From Biomphalaria glabrata (Eukaryota; Mollusca; Gastropoda; Planorbidae), in the NCBI RefSeq assembly GCF_947242115.1, contig NC_074715.1, positions 45,049,086 to 45,113,085 on the forward strand: a stretch of DNA of 64,000 nucleotides. Reading direction: 5' to 3'. Made by a program: the position numbers and the translations under genes. This document shows, piece by piece, positions 11,924-23,540 of the stretch. Every line of letters begins with the position of its first letter. Position 1 is the first letter of the stretch. The notes beneath the pieces were generated by a model, which searched no databases, was not told where the DNA came from, and worked only from the letters and a program-made list of their open reading frames with translations.

Positions 11924-12514
11924 ATATCCTACTTCTATGCTTTAATCTAAAATGAATAGAACAATGGCTGACAATTTGAAACTAAAAAATGAAGTCGAAT
12001 CATGGTCGAATGTAGATCGATCTTGCGCATTTATTATTTTTTTGTTACACATTTTTTTAAAACACCGAATAAGTTGAAAATTATATCAAGAAAAGCAAAC
12101 GAGTAATGCAAAACTGTAATAGTCATATCCGCTCGGGGACGAAGCTATCGGGCATATCGGTGCATATAAGGAAGCCGCATGTACTTCATATATGTCTAAC
12201 TCTCTAAGTCTAGGTTCCATGGTGATCGACTTCTCCCCCCCCCCTGTGATATATGCAGCTCCTCGTGAACGGATTTTTAAAAGCCCCCAAGCCGAAAAAG
12301 GTCGGGCATCACTGATCTAGAGACTAGATTTATTACATGTAGGCCTACCGGTATAGGCCTATAATGAGATGCCAACTTTTCGAGGCGTTTTCATTTCCAT
12401 GCTTTTATTACCATTTTTTTTTATTTTGATCACCTCATGAGCATAGCTGTGCGCCCTGTTTTAAAGTTTTATCGGGGTTCTTATGCTAGATCTTATGAGA
12501 TATCGTTGATTTGG

Positions 12515-12690
12515 ATGGCTGCCTGGTCGTGCGGTTTGCGCGCTGGACTGTCGTTCGGATTTATCAAGGGTTCAAACCCTGCCCGCTCCCATGCCCCGTC
12601 GTCTGCGGGAGGTTTGGACTAGGAAGTAAACTATCTTCAACTCTGAAGGAACATCCGAAACATGTAAAACATTTTACAAATAAAACATTT
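12515..12690 (+). repeat. tRNA-derived SINE, family A, best-preserved copy
   Basis: Opens GGCTGCCTGGTCGTGCGGTT then TGCGCGCTGGAC (box A-like) and has a clean box B, GGGTTCAAACCC, at about 12570. A family-specific body follows: GTCTGCGGGAGGTTTGGACT, AGGAAGTAAA, TTCAACTCTGAAGGAACATC and CGAAACATG. Box A, box B and a shared non-tRNA tail are the hallmarks of a pol III-transcribed SINE. Other copies are near 1.0, 4.5, 10.0, 14.8 and 35.6 kb. Confidence 0.82.
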
Positions 12691-12726
12691 GTAAGCAACT
12701 TATTCAATGCAAAATACAGCACCATG

Positions 12727-12921
12727 AATGGCGTCACTAGGAATTAATTTGCCATCATTTGGTGGCCCTTGGGGCTTGACCTCTCAGGGGGCCCCTGCAT
12801 TTTGCATAATATTTAATGTAAAAAAACAAAACAATTTCGAACACTCATTTGGGTGCCCCCCTCCAGTGGGAACCCAGGGGGATTTTCCAATTCTCCCTTC
12901 CCCACCCTAGCTACGCCACTT
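12727..12921. mobile_element. short hAT-type MITE remnant
   Basis: The left end ATGGCGTCACTAGGAATT and right end CCCTAGCTACGCCACT are inverted relatives of each other, and both match the ends of the 2.9-kb hAT at 45463 (CAGTGGCGTAACTA). The interior has GGGGGCCCCTGC and GGGTGCCCCCCTCC stretches, also like that element's ends. No clear 8-bp target duplication remains. It is probably an internally deleted derivative. Confidence 0.6.
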
Positions 12922-12934
12922 ACTTGTACCGATT

Positions 12935-13125
12935 CATAAACTTGAAATAAATCCCATAGATGTATCCCCCTCCCCCTTTATTTCTATCAAAACTTCGTTT
13001 AAACAGAACATTTCTTTTCCATATTCTAGGACAAATTCTGACAAGTGTTCCATCTTTCCTATCACCATTAGTGCATGGATTGAGTGAATCAGCCAGGAAA
13101 ACCAATAGAGTTTAAGTCTCTATTT
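12935..13125 (+). mobile_element. LINE group C 3' tail, degenerate copy
   Basis: CATTTCTTTTCCATATTCTA, then GGACAAATTCTGACAAGTG, then GTGAATCAGCCAGGAAAACC aligns by eye to the 3' coding end of the LINE at 33000-33895 (GTFLVQYARTNL..CSFFPSAIRAWNGLPELARKTSD). It is heavily decayed. Confidence 0.6.
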
Positions 13126-13959
13126 AACATGCACGATTAGGCGTAGGACGTAGCCTAATTATCAGTAGGCCACTAGCGGATCCAGACCTTTGGATGTGGG
13201 GGGAGGGGGGGCGATTTTTTCCAAACCCTAACGCCCAGTAAACCCTAACCCTAAACGTGCGTAAAGTTACTAAAGCATATATATACGAGAATTTTAAAAG
13301 CTGTGTTTCTCAACTTTCTGCGAAGAAAAAAAAACGTCGGGGAATGTTGTCATGTTGAGCCCTTTCTGTTGATATCTTGGGGGTCTAAGGGAGCGCTGTA
13401 AGCTTCCTCCCAGACGTCAAAAGCTTTTTTTTTTTTTTTCATTCTTCACTGCAGAAACGCATTCTCCAGACATTTACAGCTCATTATTTGTCAGTGGGGT
13501 TCGGGGCGATGCCAAGACGCCAAAAGCGTTTTTTTTTCATTCTTCACTGCAGAAATGCTCCTTTTTATAATTTCTGCTAATGATTGCATTTGGCATTAAA
13601 GAATAGGGGTGGGGCGACTCGATATAAGAATTTAATTTATAGCATATATAAATTATATTAGTGACAGATTTTTCTTTTAATTTTGTAATTTCTTAAGTAT
13701 GATTCCAAAAAAAAAAAAAAGTATTGGTTTGTCCGATGGGCGGAAGGTGATTGCATGTATCGCCCTTCCACCGGGTACAACCCTTTTTCATTTTATATTT
13801 ACTAATGATAAAAATTGAGATTAAAGTGTGTGTGCGACATAATATACAATGGGTTCACATATTAATACGTAGCTTATATTATATAGATATTCAACTTATT
13901 TTGTTCACAAACCATGATTTCTCCATAAAAATAGGACCCCCCCCCCGCAACTCAGAGGG
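13126..13959. other. non-coding, repeat-derived stretch
   Basis: A G-rich tract at 13194-13213 follows CACTAGCGGATCCAGACC, which looks like one end of a hAT-type element, but no partner end was found. Two copies of CAAAAGC(G)TTTTTTTTCATTCTTCACTGCAGAAA at about 13418 and 13518 form an imperfect 100-bp duplication. No gene seen. Confidence 0.45.
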
Positions 13960-14385
13960 CTATTCTGGCCATTAGTTCAGGTTTGGTTCCTTCATCTGAA
14001 ACAATAGCTCATAGGTTGGCCTATTTAAAACTACTAACACTTGTCAGATTTTCGCCTCAAATACTGATTTCCCTTTTAAAGCCCTCTCGCCTATTTGCCA
14101 TAATTTATTCGTTTCTTCGGCATTGATTTGCATGGGGCCTACCATATGCCGCATTGCTGCGGAAGTCTTGTGTATGCGTATCACCAAGTCAGCTAATTCT
14201 TCTTCTGTTCTTCCTCCAACGCTTACAGAACTTTCGTCGCTCTCAATAGCATCTACCATTATCCTTTTTTCTTATGCTTATAGAGATTCTGGATTACTTT
14301 TATTATGTTTACATTGTACTTTTCCATCGTCGGCCAGAGTGCTCCATGTCATACTCTGTCGAATGCTTTCTGAAAGTAATAATGA
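13960..14385 (-). mobile_element. LINE group A reverse transcriptase remnant
   Basis: The minus strand gives KKAFDRV.HGALWPTMEKYN and IIKVIQNLYK, then the open frame at 14259-14044 (GGRTEEELADLV, QINAEETN), then IVSDEGTKPELMA. The group A copy at 19.6 kb has the same order (KKAFD.VWHGALLS.NGNVQY, KVIQNL, GTEEEVAEGF, AIVSDE.TKPEL). The 71-codon open frame is therefore a chance-open piece of a decayed LINE, not a host gene. Confidence 0.75.
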
Positions 14386-14514
14386 CAAGAAAAAGAATCT
14401 GTAGATGTTGAAGGTATTTCTCGCAGAGTATCCTGGGGTTTAGAATTAGTTATGTTGTGTTGAGACCTTGCTTAAAAGTAGAGTTAGCCAGATCAACCGA
14501 CATATTCATATCAA

Positions 14515-14765
14515 ATATAAAATACCGTGAAAATGGGTTAACCTGTTAAAAAGTTTCTTTCTTCAATAGAGCTACAGATAGGTACTTTTTGTCTATTTTA
14601 GGGCCCTCTGTCTGTGGGATGGACAATAAACATACACTATGGTCTCCGTCATGGTCTAAGGAACAACTATGCCACGTATTATCAAGATTAGTCAAACGTT
14701 TATTATTCGGGACAGACATACACACGCCACTTTCTGCTTTATATTATAGGGGAGAGATAGCTCTC
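14515..14765 (+). repeat. dispersed repeat, paired with 53805-54060
   Basis: Shares a run of words with 53805-54060 in the same order: CCGTGAAAATGGGTTAACC, AAAAAGTTTC.TTCTTCAATAG, TTTAGGG, GTGGGA.GGACA, TATCAAGATTAGTCAAACG, GGGACAGACATACACAC and TTCTGCTTTA. Ends and coding content are not visible. It could be part of a larger transposon. Confidence 0.6.
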
Positions 14766-14789
14766 TTCGTGTGATATGCATTCTGCACT

Positions 14790-14910
14790 ATCATGTCAGT
14801 GGTCCAAGCTTTGAACCCCGCGGGAGATTTGAGATAGGATGTAAATATCTTCAATTTTGATGGAAAATCCGAAACATGACCTCTTATTGGGTAACATTTT
14901 AACAAGCTAC
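14790..14910 (+). repeat. tRNA-derived SINE, family A, 5'-truncated copy
   Basis: Begins near box B (AGCTTTGAACCCCGCGGGAG), then ATTTGAGATAGGATGTAAAT and CTTCAATTTTGATGGAAAAT, then CCGAAACATG, matching the tail of the 12515 copy. Confidence 0.65.
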
Positions 14911-17176
14911 AACTCATTCTTTAGAGCGGCTGCCTTTTAAATGTGCTATACAGAAAACGTCCTCGAACTTTTCAATTTACAAAGAAACCTTTGTTTCATA
15001 TACCTTGTAACTACAATAGCGTACAACTATCTACTAGCGTATAGTAAGGTTTGTTGAGCAAGTTAAGCGGAATATTATCTAAATGACATTTAAAGAGCAA
15101 CATTATACCAGCACAATGACCTTTAGTCCTCCCAGAGTCCCGCGCCTGTCAAGTCAAATGTGTTGTTGGTGCTAGCAGTTTGGCTGTTTCTGTACTCACC
15201 CCACACTCGACATAACAGTAAATGTTTCAATGAGTTTTGTTTTGAATTGTATCCATGATTCTAATAATATATCTAGTTTAAATTAAAAGGTATCTTTATA
15301 CGTTTTTGTTTTAGATGTTATGGCTTTGATGTTTTTTTTTCTCTCTTATCACTGCGGGAAAAGCAGTTATCAAAAGGTGTAGCAGTATTTCTTGTTTCTC
15401 AGTAGTAATAAAGGGAGCCTCTGTTTCATAGGAGGAGAATTAATGGCCTAAAGTTTCTTAATAAATATACAAAACTATGAAACAAAACAGGAATTTAAAA
15501 CTCAAAAAATGTTCAATTAACAAAGATTGTATTAGTACCGGTATAATATACAAGAGACATTAGAAACAGGTATTACATGTATACAAGAGACATTAGAAGC
15601 AAGTATTACATGTATACATACAATTCTGCTGTTGTTTTTTTTTCATACTTCCAGAAATCCTACATTTTGACTCAACAGAAAATGAAATAAATTTAGATAA
15701 GTTCAAGCATAAGAAACGCACAACCCAAAAAAAAAAAAAAATCAAATCAAAAGACTAGAACTTCCAATTACGGAGACACAAAGAAAATATTCTACAAAAC
15801 ACACTCACAACTTTCTAAGGACAAACGGGTCATGCAAACAAGTTTTCATTAAAAAAACAAATAAAAAATATTTACACATTCATACCCACTTGTAAATCTA
15901 TATTTTTATATTTATTTACAATTATAAACATGTTTATTTACTGAACACTGGCATTTTAACATTTCAAAAATGATTCTGAGTAAATAATTATTAGGAGCAG
16001 TCAAAAAACAAATTTACTATCCTAGCATGGGAAAAATTATTAGTAAAACTTGAGAACTTTTTTTGTTACAAACATCTTATCTTACACATCGAATGTTGTT
16101 TTGCTTTTTAACTTAAAAACTAAAAAAGTCATTTAAAATCCTTGTCATCCTATAAAAAATGTAATAGGGAAAACAAAAAATTACATTTCAGAATAAGGAA
16201 CAACCTAGCATAACATATGACAGACAAGGGAAGACCTCAATTTTTGTTTCAACTGACAGGTTATCATATCATGGACAAAGTGATTTAAAATGTAAAGCCT
16301 GACAAAAGCAATGAGGATATCATGTTGTGTTTAAATAATATCATAAACTCAAGCCTTCTTTAAGTAGTAGAGGAAAAACAAACTGACCAACAATTGATGG
16401 TCTAAGTATTTATCCATTTCTTTTAACACATTAAGCAAAGACAGAATGACGTCAAGTCTTGAGACACCAACCTGCTTTCATATATCCCAGAATTCTTCAA
16501 ACAAAAAAAAAAATTAACCCAATTTGTACTCAAACACATTATTCACAACCAATTACCTATGAAGACCACTGACGACAATGCCACCTATTGAAGACAATAA
16601 TTAAGATTACAAAGTGCAGACACTTTAAAGAAAATATTGAACAGATGGTCATAGACCATCACTATTTGCTTCTTTGTGAAGTGTGAATCTGAGATTAGCT
16701 AGAGGTAGAGCTGAGATTACAGGTAGTCATACCTAAAACTAGCTAAATAGGTGGTCTTATGTAATGATGGTGTCTTTCAAAGATGCATACCATATCAAGA
16801 TGCCAAAATAAGGGACCTAATAGCACTGAGAAGTAAAAAAAAGGTTTTCTAATTTGTGCAAGATTTGTTATAGTTTAAAACTACCAAGTATACTTTGAAT
16901 AGTAGGAAAATAAATTAAGATTAGAAAAAACATAAGTATAGATAAATTAAAGACTTAGCTAACACCAAATACAACACATGTCAACACTCTACTGATGTAA
17001 CAAGATTTATCAGGTGATCACATTATCAGTTTAATTTATCCAGAAATTAATTAGCTTACATGCATGGCAGTAAATTTAAAAAATAATATCATAAGATCTA
17101 CAACCTACAATTTATTCATTGCAGGTATTATCAAACTGAGCACAATCCAGGTTGAGTTTAATGGCACACTCTTAAC
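14911..17176. other. gene-free AT-rich stretch
   Basis: No open frame or repeat boundary could be supported. A short direct repeat GTATTACATGTATAC with ACAAGAGACATTAGAA occurs twice at 15545-15616. The rest is A-rich on the plus strand, as in a long unspliced UTR or plain intergenic DNA. Confidence 0.5.
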
Positions 17177-17680
17177 CAGTAATGCCCAATGATCCACATC
17201 AGCCAATGGGTCATTTAAATTTTTGACACTCATGTTGGGGCCATATCAACAAAAAATAAAAATAAAATTAATTGACAGCTTTTATGATAAAACTTGTTGC
17301 ATGTTTGCTTTGACGTCCAATCATACTTTCCCACTTTTCTTCACACACAAATATTAAATGGTAAAGCACCACTTGCGTTGATACCAGAATGATGCCCTGG
17401 GTTGCACATACAAGGCTAGCTCAAGACAGCAACAGACATTTCAAAAAATTAAAAATACGGTAACAAAAGATTCATGTGGCCTAAAAATTAAAACATATTT
17501 TTTTTTTACAAGAATTTTTTTTTTTTAATGAATATTAGAATAGCAAAGAATGAAGAAAGAGTCAGTGCCTTATCATAGAGACAGATACCTTTTTTTTTGG
17601 TGTGAGGTAGCCTACAATTTTGTCTGATGTTTGGGCGGCTAGATAATACCATGTCACAGGTTGTATTTTGGGCATCACTG
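17177..17680. mobile_element. non-autonomous hAT-like element, 504 bp
   Basis: The left end CAGTAATGCCCAATGATCC and the inverted right end CAGTGATGCCCAAAATACA form terminal inverted repeats of about 13 bases with one mismatch. The flanks CTCTTAAC (17169-17176) and CTCTAGAC (17681-17688) match at 6 of 8 bases, as expected of an ageing 8-bp hAT target duplication. No transposase frame is present. A lone right end of the same family (GGGCATCACTG) is seen at about 12303-12313. Confidence 0.72.
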
Positions 17681-17688
17681 CTCTAGAC

Positions 17689-19604
17689 CAGTAACAATGA
17701 CCTATCAATAGACAAGCTAAGACTAGGGAAAAGTGGCTGTGTCCATAAGGTCCTGTGTAAAGCATGTGAGATGAAGATGGGAATGCAACTGCATAGAAAC
17801 CAAAATGATTGTGATAACAGCCACTGGACAAGAACAGTCACATGACAATATGAAAAAGATATATCTTGAGTATTGGCAAGTTACAAGATTTGGGCTATTA
17901 CTAAGAATGCGGATGCTACATATACAAAAAGATGAGACATACTATTTAAATAATATTAACGACCATGTTAAAAATGACCTTGACTAGTACTTATACATTT
18001 ATATAAAATATAACACAAACATACACAAGTTTAGATTATATTATTTTATAATTAAAGACACTTGGTAGGGAATGTTATTTATTGCCCTATATAGATATTA
18101 TTTGAAGCATTCTTTCTTTAATTAACAGATACCTACAGTTCAGTTTTTATAACTTGTTTTTTTTTAAACAGATATTATATTTCATTTTCCCCCAATTAAA
18201 GTTGTCACTTAGAGATTAAAGACAAATTTTAAAAATTGCAGATGAATGAAAACACAACTGCCTGCAAACATTGATCTTTAACAAAAAAAAAACAACAACC
18301 AACAACATGTGTACTGGTATTATCATATTCACTAAATGTAGACCTTAATACATTTTTAAGGCACAAGCATGTCATTTTTATGAAAGGTTTCACAAACCCA
18401 TTAAACACATAAATCCAGCATGAAATCTTTGGAAGAGTAAATAATAGTTGGGAAAAAAAATGTGTCCATTTTCAAAGAGGCCTAATATTAATAAATAATT
18501 AGGTTACCACTAAAATAAATTAAATGTTAACTGTTTGACTGTGTACTCACCTTGTATTTCAGACAATACCCAAGCAATAATATAATCATTTTGTACTGTA
18601 TAAAAACAAATACCTTATAGAATGACAAAACATGTTTTCTCCTAATATACCGTATATAAAGAAGCTACAATGTCAGGTTTTCTACATGTAGTTTTCGTTC
18701 ATATAAATATTTTTTTTTTGATTTAATCTAAAGAATTTAAGTATTAACTATCTTTTCATTGAGAAAAACAACTTTTAACAACATTGATCTCAAAACTTGT
18801 ACAAGATGTGAGATACTTGTCATTAAAATTAAAAAATTAACTAAACAATTGAGGAATATCACAGTATCCAGAATCTAAAACTCTCTAGTGTACCTAGTAC
18901 TAAAACGTATTGCAGGTAAAGGTGAACACATTAAAGGGGTCAAGCAAGCTAAATTCAAGCAATACCTAATTAGAAATGACAATCTTCCAAGTAACACATT
19001 TATTTTCTTCCTTTTAAAGCACAAATTGGAAGACTTTCCATTAATATCTACTCAACTTGGCCAAGCAGTGAGTTCATAGATACAAACATATATACAGTTT
19101 TAACATTTCCTAGAAAACCACAAAGAAAAGTCATTATGCTATTTAACTGAATCTGTTAACTCCACAGAGTATTTTGTAAATACACTTGAATTTAATAAAG
19201 AAATCAAGCAAACATCTTTTAATTTATATTAAAATGATTTCATATATACATATATATATATATATTGGCACATCTGAATATAAATAGTGTTTAAATTAAT
19301 TTGTACACATAGATATTTACAAAAAAAAAAAAAAAAACAGTTAATGGCTGTGACAGGTCACTAGTATCGGTAATAGAAAGAAAATAACTTTGGAAGAGGA
19401 GGAGCTACAACAGATATTACAATTTATACATCTTTGAAGGATCATCTTTTATTTAAAGATGAAGTAAGCCAACCCATAATCAACACCTAAAATCTAAAGA
19501 TATTTGATTTATTATGATATGAACTCGTACAATCTAAAAATTGTAAATAGCACTATCTATCTTGTTCTATTTATAGTATGGTAATTATAATTATTAGTTA
19601 GGAC
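17689..19604. other. gene-free AT-rich stretch
   Basis: No coding frame or element boundary could be supported. Short poly-T and AT runs (19241-19265) only. Confidence 0.5.
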
Positions 19605-20575
19605 TACTACAATCTACCACACCATCAGCCTCGTAAGCCAGCACAGCAATGTCCTATTAAAAATTATATTAAACCAGCTAACACCAATAGCAGATAAAAT
19701 TATATCAGAAGAACAGGCAGGTTTTAGACAAGGTCACAGCACAACAGAACAAATTTTTAACCTCAGAAAACTGGTACTCTGTGAGAAACACCAAGAGAAT
19801 CTTTTCCATGTCTTCATTGATTTCAAGAAAGCTTTCGACTGAGTATGGCATGGGGCACTCTTGAGTAACAATGGAAACGTACAATATAAATAAAAACATA
19901 ATAAAATAATCAAAGTAATCCAGAACCTTAACAAGGAGGCCACTAGTGCGGTGTACTTAAACAATAACATTGGGGAATGGTTTGAAACCACAGTTGGAAT
20001 AAGACAAGGCTGTCTACTCCCAACAACTCTTTTTTAATATATTCCTTGAAAGGATAATGGAGGATGCTCTCGATGGCTATGAAGGTACTGTAAGCATTAG
20101 AGGAAGAAAAATTACTTACTTACGCTTCGCTGATGACATAGATGACCTAGCAGGGACAGAAGAAGAAGTAGCTGAGGGCTTTAAAAGGGGCATCAGCATT
20201 GGAGGTAAAAAGCTGACAAGCGTCAGTAATTTTGAATACCTAGAAGCTATTGTCTCAGATGAGTGAACCAAACCTGAACTACTAGTCATAATTGCACAGT
20301 CCACAGCAGCACTTGCAATACTCAAAACAATATGGAAAGACAAAGGCATACAATGAGTCAGACTGATGCCCTCCCTGGTCATGGTCACATTTGTATATGC
20401 TTGCAAGTCTTGGATGCAGTCTGTAGGGCTAGAGAGGAGGATCCTAGAAAAAGAAGAGGCAGACAGGGAAAGTGATGGGACGACAACATAAAAGATGGGC
20501 GGGCCTGCCATTGATAGAGGCTCTTTCCAAGACAAAAGACATAGAGGAATGAAGATCCAACAGACTAAGGGATAG
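19605..20575 (+). mobile_element. LINE group A, longest copy (reverse transcriptase to C-terminus, broken)
   Basis: Frames read SEEQAGFRQGHSTTEQIFNL, then VFIDFKKAFD, ETTVGIRQGCLL, TYLRFADDIDDLAG (catalytic F-A-D-D box at about 20125), FEYLEAIVSDE, LERRILEKEE and DKRHRGMKIQQTKG. The order is that of a non-LTR retrotransposon: motif A, B, C (FADD), thumb, then an RRGRQ/W tail. The endonuclease is missing (5' truncation), and several stops and frame changes disable it. It sits 0.9 kb downstream of the glycosyltransferase 3' exon, in opposite orientation. Confidence 0.88.
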
Positions 20576-21447
20576 GTGAATGTAAATCATGATTATAACA
20601 ATTGATCCACGCCACTATTTACAATCAAAGCATGTGGAAGATGTGAACCAGCAAAATAATTTAGTTTTGGGAAGAAAAAAAGGGGGCAATGGACAACCAA
20701 ATCGACACATTTTATTACAGCTTAATACCAATTAATTTATCAGAAGGCTATTGAGAAAAATTGAAAAAAAAAAAAAACATTTTTTTTTTGATAGTGGAAA
20801 AGAAAAGGTAAAAAATAAATAAATTACATCAAAATTAATTTTTAAAAACCTGCTTAACAGAATATTCAGAGTCATATATTTAAACAATTAACAGCTATAG
20901 TTAACATAAATATAGCGTGATACAGAAACAAAGATTCTATTATTAAATATGTACAGGAACTCATGGACGAGTCTAGATAAAAAATAATGTCAAACTATGG
21001 CACAAAACTGGTTTAAATTTCAAAAAAAGAAAACTAATGACATAAATGTGTATCACTATTACTTCGAATTTCTTAGTTAAAAGATAATTACTAGAAATAT
21101 CTTTCTATACAGTAAATAACCAAGCAATGTAATCCTCACCTATCACCTTGTAAACTACAACTTACACAGATAACAAAATTTATTATATTCTTGTTTATAC
21201 ATAAATTAAAATATGTTTACATATTTACAAAGCACAACACATAACTTCTTACAGAATTCTGACTTTGTATGACTAGAATAAAAGTTATGTCTTATACAAG
21301 TGAGGTCATTTGTTAATAAGTCAATTAAAACAGATTACAAGAAGGTTAATGCCAACTTATGTATCAATACACCACTGCAATCTAGGTAAATGTTAAATTC
21401 AACCATTTCCAAGCGATTTCTAGATCTTTTGGAATAACCATGATGTT
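20576..21447. other. probable 3' UTR/downstream region of the glycosyltransferase gene
   Basis: AT-rich, with no open frame. On the minus strand there are AATAAA-type words past the 3' exon (for example in AATATAATAAATTTTG near 21190). Whether the transcript reaches this far is inference. Confidence 0.35.
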
Positions 21448-21522
21448 TTATGCGATTTTGTCCAATGCCAAATGCCTTAGAAGAGCCAAAGCATTAAATT
21501 TGAGCTTCCGTTTTGTAGGCAT
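21448..21522 (-). other. predicted 3' exon of the glycosyltransferase transcript, 24-codon open segment
   Basis: On the minus strand a good acceptor (TATTTGTATTTCAG, ending at 21523) precedes ATGCCTACAAAACGG. The exon reads MPTKRKLKFNALALLRHLAL then DKIA and a stop at 21450-21448. A strong donor, GTAAGT starting at 22268, lies 39 bases past the glycosyltransferase stop codon. Joining donor to acceptor removes 746 bases and keeps the same frame. The simplest reading is a 3' UTR intron too close to the stop to trigger nonsense-mediated decay. Stop-codon read-through, or an alternative splice removing the stop, would add 37 residues. Confidence 0.45.
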
Positions 21523-22307
21523 CTGAAATACAAATATTTATAACTGACTGAGCAAAATAAAAAAAAAATATTTAAAAAAAAAACAACTTTAATTTTTAAA
21601 TGTTATACCAAAACTCAACTTGTGCTCTAAAAATAAATTACAAACAACCAATTAAACGATATGAAAATGAATTTGAATTAATGCTTTAAAATAATAAGAT
21701 TTATGTAACACACAGATATCTGAGGTGAGAATTATTCACAATAAATACTAGCCAATTTAGCCAGATGTGAAAGAATAAACTGCTAGAAGAGAAAAAGTGG
21801 GAATTCTGTTCTAAAAAGGTCTAGTTTAAATATATAAAAGGCTTGTCTTCGAGTCTGAAGATTAATGAAGGAGTAGAAGGAGTGCAGCAGCTGTAGCCTA
21901 GAAATATGTTATATGGACAATGTAGAAGAATAAAGGGAGCATTCATACATATCTACTAGCCTATTGCATGGTGTTGGACAGATTCCATTCACCACAACCA
22001 CTGGAATTTTAACAATAGAAAGGCATATCTTTATTTCCAGAAAAGGCAGAGTGAATTTGAAACCTTTGACAGTTTTGTGGCTGACCTCAAACTCAAGGCA
22101 AATTCTTGTGAATTTGAATCACTAAAAGATTTATTGGTTTAAGACAGAATAGTAGGCGGTATTAAATTGCAGAATGCTAATAATTTCTTAATGTAATTTT
22201 TAAACAAATGTACTCATCCATTTGCAAATATTTTGTGACTTAAGCATAAAATACAATTGTAAACTTACTTTGAAGAAAGGTTTCCACCAAAAAAATCTGA
22301 AGATATC

Positions 22308-23516
22308 TCAATTCCAGCTTGATATCAAACTGTGATTGCAAGAAGCAGCTGCATCCAAGGTCATAGTCAACAGAGCAGATTGCTGCTCATTCTCTACGCC
22401 ATGTACAACAAAAACATAACGATAGTTGCACGCACTTAAACCACTTGGACTTAAGACAAACCTACTGCTGCTTACTGGCTTCACACTCAGCCTTGATAAA
22501 ACAACTCCTACATAAGCATCCTCATTGGCGAAAGGTGGCACATACTGACTTTCAACTACCAACTGTTTAACAATGTCTAATGATAAAATATAGCCCATGC
22601 CACTGGCATATGGAGGATAATACTCAGATGGATACTCCTTATAACTAACAGACCATCTTTTAGTGTCTCCTCGAATAACTTTCAATTTTTCAGGGTCTAC
22701 AAGAACACTACCAGCATACAAACCACTTGTGTGTTCATTGTAATGAAGAAGAAAGTCATGTACTAATCCAGCATTGACAAAACAGTCATCATCTGTTTTT
22801 ATAATATATGAGCTTGGACAATAATTAGCACTCCAGTTAAATCCATGAATCACCTTCAAAGTCAAGTTACGGTAAGAATCTATATAGTTACCAATGAGTA
22901 TATCTTTGTGAATTTCCTTTTCTTTAATAATTTGTGCATTCTCTTCTTTATTTTCCGTTTTTCCTATTAAAAAGATGCAATGCCAAGCATGGTCTGCAAC
23001 AGCAGGAAATTTTGTAGGGTCGCACCAACTTTTTCTTAAAGAATCCCGCCTTTCACTATTCTCTGCTGCGGATGTTACAAGAATACGAAAGACCATTTGC
23101 CATTTACACTGTGGTAAAGAATCAATGTCTTGGTAAAGTGTACTTGAATTCCAGAAAGTTTTATTTCTGGATAAAGAATCTGGGGTTTCTGTAGAAAGTT
23201 TAGCCATTGCACCCATATGACCATTTTTTAATGAAAATCGCCCTTGAAGCTTGATTTTTTTGTTAAAATGAGACACACTAATAGAAGGATAAAGTGTCTT
23301 ATCGACATATGCTAACAAGATAGTGTAAACTGCAAGAAATGATAAAAGGATAAAAATGCAAGACCAGATGCTTATTTTAATGACAGCCTTAGTTGAAGCT
23401 GCCGAAAGTCCAGGCTTTCTCTTCTTAAGCACATTGAGGCTCACAAAAACACTTGAAGGTGGATATTTTGGTTGAAGTCCAAGGCACCTTAGAATATGTT
23501 TTAGCTTTAAATTCAT
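22308..23516 (-). CDS. beta-1,3-galactosyltransferase-like Golgi glycosyltransferase (GT31)
   Basis: A single open frame of 402 codons. Residues 1-44 form a basic cytosolic tail and 45-70 a hydrophobic anchor (SIWSCIFILLSFLAVYTILL), so this is a type II Golgi protein; a stem follows to about 140. The catalytic domain has the GT31 blocks in order: FRILVTSA (143-150), ERRDSLRKSW (155-164), YRNLTLK (215-221), the metal-binding triplet TDDD (241-244), PPYASGMGYILS (301-312), NEDAYVGVVLSRL (331-343, the conserved E-D-V-G block) and CNYRY (363-367). Such enzymes transfer galactose or GlcNAc from UDP-sugar in beta-1,3 linkage; the exact donor and acceptor cannot be read from the sequence. NxS/T sites occur in the stem and domain. 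The start follows an acceptor ending at 23531, so the 5' UTR is spliced. A coding sequence in one exon is usual for this family. Confidence 0.92.
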   Translation of the reverse strand: MNLKLKHILRCLGLQPKYPPSSVFVSLNVLKKRKPGLSAASTKAVIKISIWSCIFILLSFLAVYTILLAYVDKTLYPSISVSHFNKKIKLQGRFSLKNGHMGAMAKLSTETPDSLSRNKTFWNSSTLYQDIDSLPQCKWQMVFRILVTSAAENSERRDSLRKSWCDPTKFPAVADHAWHCIFLIGKTENKEENAQIIKEKEIHKDILIGNYIDSYRNLTLKVIHGFNWSANYCPSSYIIKTDDDCFVNAGLVHDFLLHYNEHTSGLYAGSVLVDPEKLKVIRGDTKRWSVSYKEYPSEYYPPYASGMGYILSLDIVKQLVVESQYVPPFANEDAYVGVVLSRLSVKPVSSSRFVLSPSGLSACNYRYVFVVHGVENEQQSALLTMTLDAAASCNHSLISSWN

Positions 23517-23540
23517 GTTGGTTTTATGTCCTAGAAGGAA

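Noticed and set aside
13150-13960. possible element starting at CACTAGCGGATCCAGACC
   Set aside because: No matching right end or target duplication could be seen.
14044-14259. 71-codon minus-strand open frame that looks protein-like (GGRTEEELADLV)
   Set aside because: Flanking minus-strand text (KKAFDRV upstream, IVSDEGTKPEL downstream) places it inside a decayed group A LINE.
17562-17831. 89-codon minus-strand frame
   Set aside because: It straddles the right end of the 17.2-17.7 kb hAT-like element, so it is not one coding unit.
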